Source of the DNA: Desulfatirhabdium butyrativorans
GTDB lineage: Bacteria; Desulfobacterota; Desulfobacteria; Desulfobacterales; JAIFKL01
Reading direction: 5' to 3'
DNA length: 15,854 bases
Assembly (NCBI GenBank): GCA_022736535.1
Contig: DZCT01000009.1
Coordinates: forward strand, 6,514-22,367
Shown: positions 13,247-15,854 of the stretch, piece after piece
Position numbering within the stretch: position 1 is the stretch's first letter
How the letters are laid out: each line of letters opens with the position of its first letter
Notes under the pieces: generated by a model
Database searches by the model: none
Told to the model about the DNA's origin: nothing
What the model saw: only the letters and a program-made list of their open reading frames with translations
Program-made: the position numbers and the translations under genes

Positions 13247-13648
13247 ATGGCAGGCGAAAATTTTGTCAATATCGAGGGCAAAGAAATTAAGCGGATCGAA
13301 TATAAAAACCAGCCTGTTATTACTTTCAGGATGATAGATGAACTCCATGAAAGGCCGGAAGGCACTGCCAGAAAAGCATTTCATCGTCACAGGGATAAGT
13401 TTGTTGAAAATGAAGATTTCTTTGACGTTCCTTATGAAGAATGCTCCAAAATTCTGTGCGTCCATAATATGGACGCACAAACAAATCGCCATGATTTTAT
13501 AAGGGTTATAACCGAGTCCGGTTATTTAATGATTGTTAAACCTTTTAATGATGAACGGGCTTGGAAAATCCAGCGAGCGCTTGTCAGACACTATTTAATT
13601 GACCTCATTCCCACGCTCTGCGTGGGAACGTCCGGAGTGCTGAAATGA
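13247..13648 (+). CDS. ORF6N-domain protein (phage antirepressor type), 3' end formed by a REP element
   Basis: The ORF6N domain is found in phage and mobile-element DNA-binding or antirepressor proteins. The signature is VITFRMIDELHERPEGTARKAF, followed by HRHRDKFVENEDFFDVP (about residues 24-62) and GYLMIVKPFNDERAWKIQRALVRHY (about 92-116). AAGGAGG, 8 nt before the ATG, is the strongest ribosome binding site in the window. Residues from about 120 (LIPTLCVGTSGVLK) are encoded by the first hairpin of a REP cluster, and the stop codon lies in the second hairpin. The natural C-terminus therefore appears replaced: the protein has 133 residues, shorter than the full-length family members I recall. 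It may be a working minimal domain or a remnant. It is divergent from recB. Confidence 0.8.
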   Translation: MAGENFVNIEGKEIKRIEYKNQPVITFRMIDELHERPEGTARKAFHRHRDKFVENEDFFDVPYEECSKILCVHNMDAQTNRHDFIRVITESGYLMIVKPFNDERAWKIQRALVRHYLIDLIPTLCVGTSGVLK

Positions 13649-13746
13649 GCGTAGCGAAATTTTAGCACTGATGCTAAAATTTCATTTTAGCACTCCGGAG
13701 AGGGACGCGGAGCGTCCGGGCTGCATTCCCACGCGGCGCGTGGGAA
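13608..13746. repeat. Cluster of four REP-type hairpins
   Basis: Four palindromes stand in a row. TTCCCACGC/GCGTGGGAA (13608-13616 with 13620-13628) has a 3-nt loop. A large branched hairpin has TCCGGAGTGCTGAAAT (13631-13646) pairing with 13684-13699 at 15 of 16, and an inner 12-bp stem GAAATTTTAGCA/TGCTAAAATTTC (13656-13667 with 13672-13683). GGACGC/GCGTCC follows (13703-13708 with 13712-13717). TTCCCACGC/GCGTGGGAA then returns (13726-13734 with 13738-13746). The outer two are near-identical copies. No RAYT transposase is present in the window, so they would be mobilised in trans. Confidence 0.88.
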
Positions 13747-13820
13747 CGAGAAACCTCAACTGCGTAACTCCTAAAGTTAATAAGATAAAATAAAATTCAT
13801 CAAAACAGAGGAAAATGAAA

Positions 13821-14366
13821 ATGCCTCCGAAACCTTGGCAACTGATAGACAGCCGAAAGGATAAATCCTACCGGGTGTTCAGTCTCAGGACAGACCGTGC
13901 GGTTTCTCCCCGCACAGGAAAAGCACATAATTTCTTCATCTTAGAATCATCTTCATGGATCAATATCATTCCGATTACACGGCAAAACGAAGTCGTGCTG
14001 GTGCGGCAGTACCGTCACGGCACACGGGATGTCACGCTGGAACTGCCCGGCGGCATTGTGGATCATGAGGAAAAACCGGAAGACGCGGCAGTGCGGGAAC
14101 TTTATGAGGAAACCGGCTACCGCGCCTCGGAAGTCATACTGCTCGGCGCGGTTCATCCCAATCCTGCCATACAGAGCAATCAGTGTTACACCTTTGTCGC
14201 AAAAGATGTTTTTCTCGCGGGCAGGCAGGAACAGGATGACAAAGAAGACATAGAAGTCGTGTTAAAGCCAGTCGGCGAAATTCCCCGCCTCATTCGTGAG
14301 GGATTTATTACACATGCTTTGGTATTAGCCGCTTTTTATCGTTTTTATATGGAATGGTTGAGATAA
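13821..14366 (+). CDS. NUDIX hydrolase, ADP-ribose pyrophosphatase type
   Basis: Hydrolyses a nucleoside diphosphate linked to another group; ADP-ribose or a similar sugar nucleotide is the likely substrate. The Nudix box is complete: G, five residues, E, seven residues, then RELYEETGY (REUxEExGU). It is preceded by VVLVRQYRHGTRDVTLELPGG, as in ADP-ribose pyrophosphatases of about 180 residues. The segment HPNPAIQSNQCYTFVAKD after the box is also common in that group. I start it at ATG 13821 (MPPKPW) because AGAGGA (13807-13812) is 8 nt upstream. The ATG at 13815 lies only 2 nt from that site and would add two residues. The gene lies between a REP cluster and a large hairpin, so it is probably transcribed alone. 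Substrate is inferred. Confidence 0.9.
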   Translation: MPPKPWQLIDSRKDKSYRVFSLRTDRAVSPRTGKAHNFFILESSSWINIIPITRQNEVVLVRQYRHGTRDVTLELPGGIVDHEEKPEDAAVRELYEETGYRASEVILLGAVHPNPAIQSNQCYTFVAKDVFLAGRQEQDDKEDIEVVLKPVGEIPRLIREGFITHALVLAAFYRFYMEWLR

Positions 14367-14428
14367 GAGGTTCGGGGTAAGAGGTCAGAGGTGCGAGGTA
14401 AACCCCTGACCTCGAACCCCGAACCTCT
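14366..14428. repeat. Long imperfect inverted repeat between the NUDIX gene and korD
   Basis: The arm 14366-14388 pairs with 14406-14428 over 23 positions with two mismatches. Its outer 12 bp (AGAGGTTCGGGG with CCCCGAACCTCT) are perfect. It begins at the last base of the NUDIX stop codon. No T-run follows, so it is not a clear intrinsic terminator. The 12-mer CCCCGAACCTCT also occurs at 199-210 after rimO, pointing to a dispersed repeat. More partial copies follow at 14429-14442. Confidence 0.8.
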
Positions 14429-14457
14429 GACCCCGAACCCTCACTAAAGGATTTTGA

Positions 14458-14697
14458 ATGGGAAAAGAAAAATTAAAACAGCATATTATCAAAAGAGAAT
14501 GGTGCAAAGGCTGCGGCATCTGCGTTTATTTCTGTCCTAAAAATGTATTGGAGATGGACGAGCAGGAGAAAGCAGTCGCCGCACGACCGGAAGAATGTAT
14601 CTGCTGCCGACTCTGCGAACTCAGATGTCCCGATCTTGCCGTAGAAATCATAGCCGAAACCGCCAAAACGGAAATTTCAGAGCCATCGGAGGTTTGA
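14458..14697 (+). CDS. korD: 2-oxoacid:ferredoxin oxidoreductase delta subunit, 2[4Fe-4S] ferredoxin
   Basis: Electron-transfer subunit carrying two [4Fe-4S] clusters, passing electrons from 2-oxoacid oxidation to ferredoxin in the cytoplasm. The motifs are CKGCGICVYFCPKNV (C16, C19, C22, C26) and CICCRLCELRCPD (C47, C50, C53, C57, plus an extra C49). The N-terminal IIKREWCKGCGIC is typical of the delta subunits of 2-oxoglutarate and related oxidoreductases. At 79 residues it is a compact stand-alone subunit. AAAGGA (14446-14451) lies 6 nt before the ATG. The alpha subunit gene follows after 12 nt, so they form one operon. Substrate (2-oxoglutarate or branched-chain oxoacid) cannot be fixed from this subunit. 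Confidence 0.93.
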   Translation: MGKEKLKQHIIKREWCKGCGICVYFCPKNVLEMDEQEKAVAARPEECICCRLCELRCPDLAVEIIAETAKTEISEPSEV

Positions 14698-14709
14698 AGG
14701 GATTCATAT

Positions 14710-15854
14710 ATGAGCAAAGAGATAAAATTTATTCAGGGAAACGAAGTTTGCGTGGAAGCGGCTTTATACGCGGGGCTTGATTTTTTTGCAGGCTATCCCA
14801 TCACGCCCTCCACAGAGATTGCCGAACAGATGGCATCCCGCCTGCCGCAGCTCGGACGGAAATTCCTTCAGATGGAAGATGAAATCGCCTCTGTCTGCGC
14901 GATTGTCGGCGCCTCGCTCACGGGTCATAAAGTCATGACCGCGACCAGCGGACCCGGATTTTCTCTGATGCAGGAAGGTTTGGGCTATGCGATTATGGCG
15001 GAAATTCCCTGTGTGATTGTGAATGTGCAGCGGGGCGGTCCTTCCACCGGCCTTCCCACCAGTCCGAGTCAGGGAGATGTTTATCAGGCGCGCTGGGGCG
15101 TTCACGGCGACCATGCCATTATTGCAATGACGGCTTCCAATCATCAGGATGTGTTTGCCGTTACGGTGGAAGCCTTCAATATGGCGGAAACCTACAGGAC
15201 GCCCGTCATTCTCTTATTTGATGAAGTCGTTGGCCACATGCGAGAACGCCTGATAATGCCCGAACCCGGGGAAATTCCCCTGGTGGAAAGACTGAGAACG
15301 TCTGTCAAAGCCGGCGTGGATTATCATCCCTATCTGCCCAGAGAAGACGGACGCCTTCCCATGTCTGATTTCGGGGGCGTGCATCGTTACAATGTCACAG
15401 GTCTGTTTCATGATATGTGGGGATTTCCTTCGACAAATCCTCCTGTGGTACACGGATTGCTGCGTCATCTCATAGACAAGATAAAAAGTAATGTGAGCGT
15501 TATCACCCGGTTTAAAGAATACTACCTTGAAGACGCCGAATGTATTCTGATTTCTTACGGCTCATCTGCCCGCTCCGCGCTGCATGTCGTGGAAAACCGC
15601 AGACTCAGAGGCGAGCGCATCGGACTGATGGAACTCCAGACTTTATGGCCCTTTCCTTACGATATTGTCAGAGAGAAATGCGCGAACGCCAAACACATCG
15701 TTGTGGTAGAAATGAACATGGGGCAGATTGTCCGGTCAGTGAAAAGGGCGGTTGACCGCCCCGAGCGGGTGGTGCTGGCAAACCGCATTGACGGCGTTTT
15801 CATCAATCCCACGGATATAAAGAACATTTTGCGGCTGATACAGGGAAAAGGGGT
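14710..15854 (+). CDS. korA: 2-oxoacid:ferredoxin oxidoreductase alpha subunit, probably 2-oxoglutarate (KorA), partial at window end
   Basis: Alpha subunit of an oxygen-sensitive enzyme that converts 2-oxoglutarate, coenzyme A and oxidised ferredoxin to succinyl-CoA, carbon dioxide and reduced ferredoxin, or the reverse in carbon fixation. The frame is open from ATG 14710 to the window edge, giving 381 residues. The family hallmarks are GYPITPSTE (28-36), QMEDEIASV, a SGPGFSLMQEGLGYA segment and QRGGPSTGLPTSPSQGD (107-123). A transketolase C-terminal-like domain begins at about residue 270 (ILISYGSSARSA). Family members are about 370-390 residues, so only a few codons should be missing. GAAGG (14696-14700) is 9 nt before the ATG and lies over the korD stop codon. 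korB and perhaps korC are expected just beyond the edge. A branched-chain oxoacid enzyme remains possible. Confidence 0.93.
   Translation, partial: MSKEIKFIQGNEVCVEAALYAGLDFFAGYPITPSTEIAEQMASRLPQLGRKFLQMEDEIASVCAIVGASLTGHKVMTATSGPGFSLMQEGLGYAIMAEIPCVIVNVQRGGPSTGLPTSPSQGDVYQARWGVHGDHAIIAMTASNHQDVFAVTVEAFNMAETYRTPVILLFDEVVGHMRERLIMPEPGEIPLVERLRTSVKAGVDYHPYLPREDGRLPMSDFGGVHRYNVTGLFHDMWGFPSTNPPVVHGLLRHLIDKIKSNVSVITRFKEYYLEDAECILISYGSSARSALHVVENRRLRGERIGLMELQTLWPFPYDIVREKCANAKHIVVVEMNMGQIVRSVKRAVDRPERVVLANRIDGVFINPTDIKNILRLIQGKG

Noticed and set aside
1..15854. tRNA, rRNA, integrase or transposase genes that could explain the RM insertion
   Set aside because: None were seen on either strand, so an integrase-driven island is not supported by this window.

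Overview
The window looks like chromosomal DNA of a Gram-negative anaerobe, most likely a Desulfobacterota (sulfate-reducer) lineage. Three things support this. The rplU-rpmA-obg-proB gene order is one I know from Deltaproteobacteria. A korD-korA pair encodes 2-oxoacid:ferredoxin oxidoreductase subunits. The intergenic spaces are full of REP hairpins and short tandem words of a kind common in large-genome Desulfobacterales. The genus cannot be fixed from the sequence alone.

Layout. Positions 1-214 hold a 10-bp tandem repeat and the probable terminator of rimO. Positions 215-2696 (minus strand) carry rimO and a membrane-anchored zinc-ribbon/TPR protein, separated by a nested inverted repeat. 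A 413-bp intergenic region (2697-3109) holds two divergent promoter candidates. From 3110 rightwards come rplU, rpmA and obgE, tightly packed, with rpmA and obgE overlapping by 4 bp. A restriction-modification (RM) pair follows at 4909-6910: a YhdJ-like adenine methyltransferase overlapping a candidate endonuclease. Then come proB, a small YkgJ-type cysteine-cluster protein and an exported LprI-domain protein, closed by a strong terminator. A large recB-type helicase-nuclease gene lies on the minus strand (9468-13052). Divergent to it is an ORF6N-domain gene whose 3' end runs into a REP cluster. A NUDIX hydrolase, korD and the start of korA (running off the window) finish it.

How the genes work together. 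rplU-rpmA-obgE is a ribosome biogenesis unit that in related bacteria continues directly into proB. Here the RM pair interrupts it. The interrupted segment is bracketed by a 15-bp direct repeat (14 of 15 identical): one copy spans the obgE stop codon and the other lies just after the endonuclease gene. This matches insertion of an RM module with target duplication. The methyltransferase is close enough to E. coli YhdJ to predict ATGCAT specificity, and I found no ATGCAT in the window by eye. RecB (DNA ends), the RM pair and the ORF6N remnant are genome-defence or mobile-element functions placed among housekeeping genes. korD-korA begins a central-metabolism operon.

I do not see a clearly new multi-gene system. 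The most interesting points are the repeat-bracketed RM cassette, its non-standard nuclease signature, the REP-terminated ORF6N gene, and the palindromic or tandem repeat elements in most gaps.
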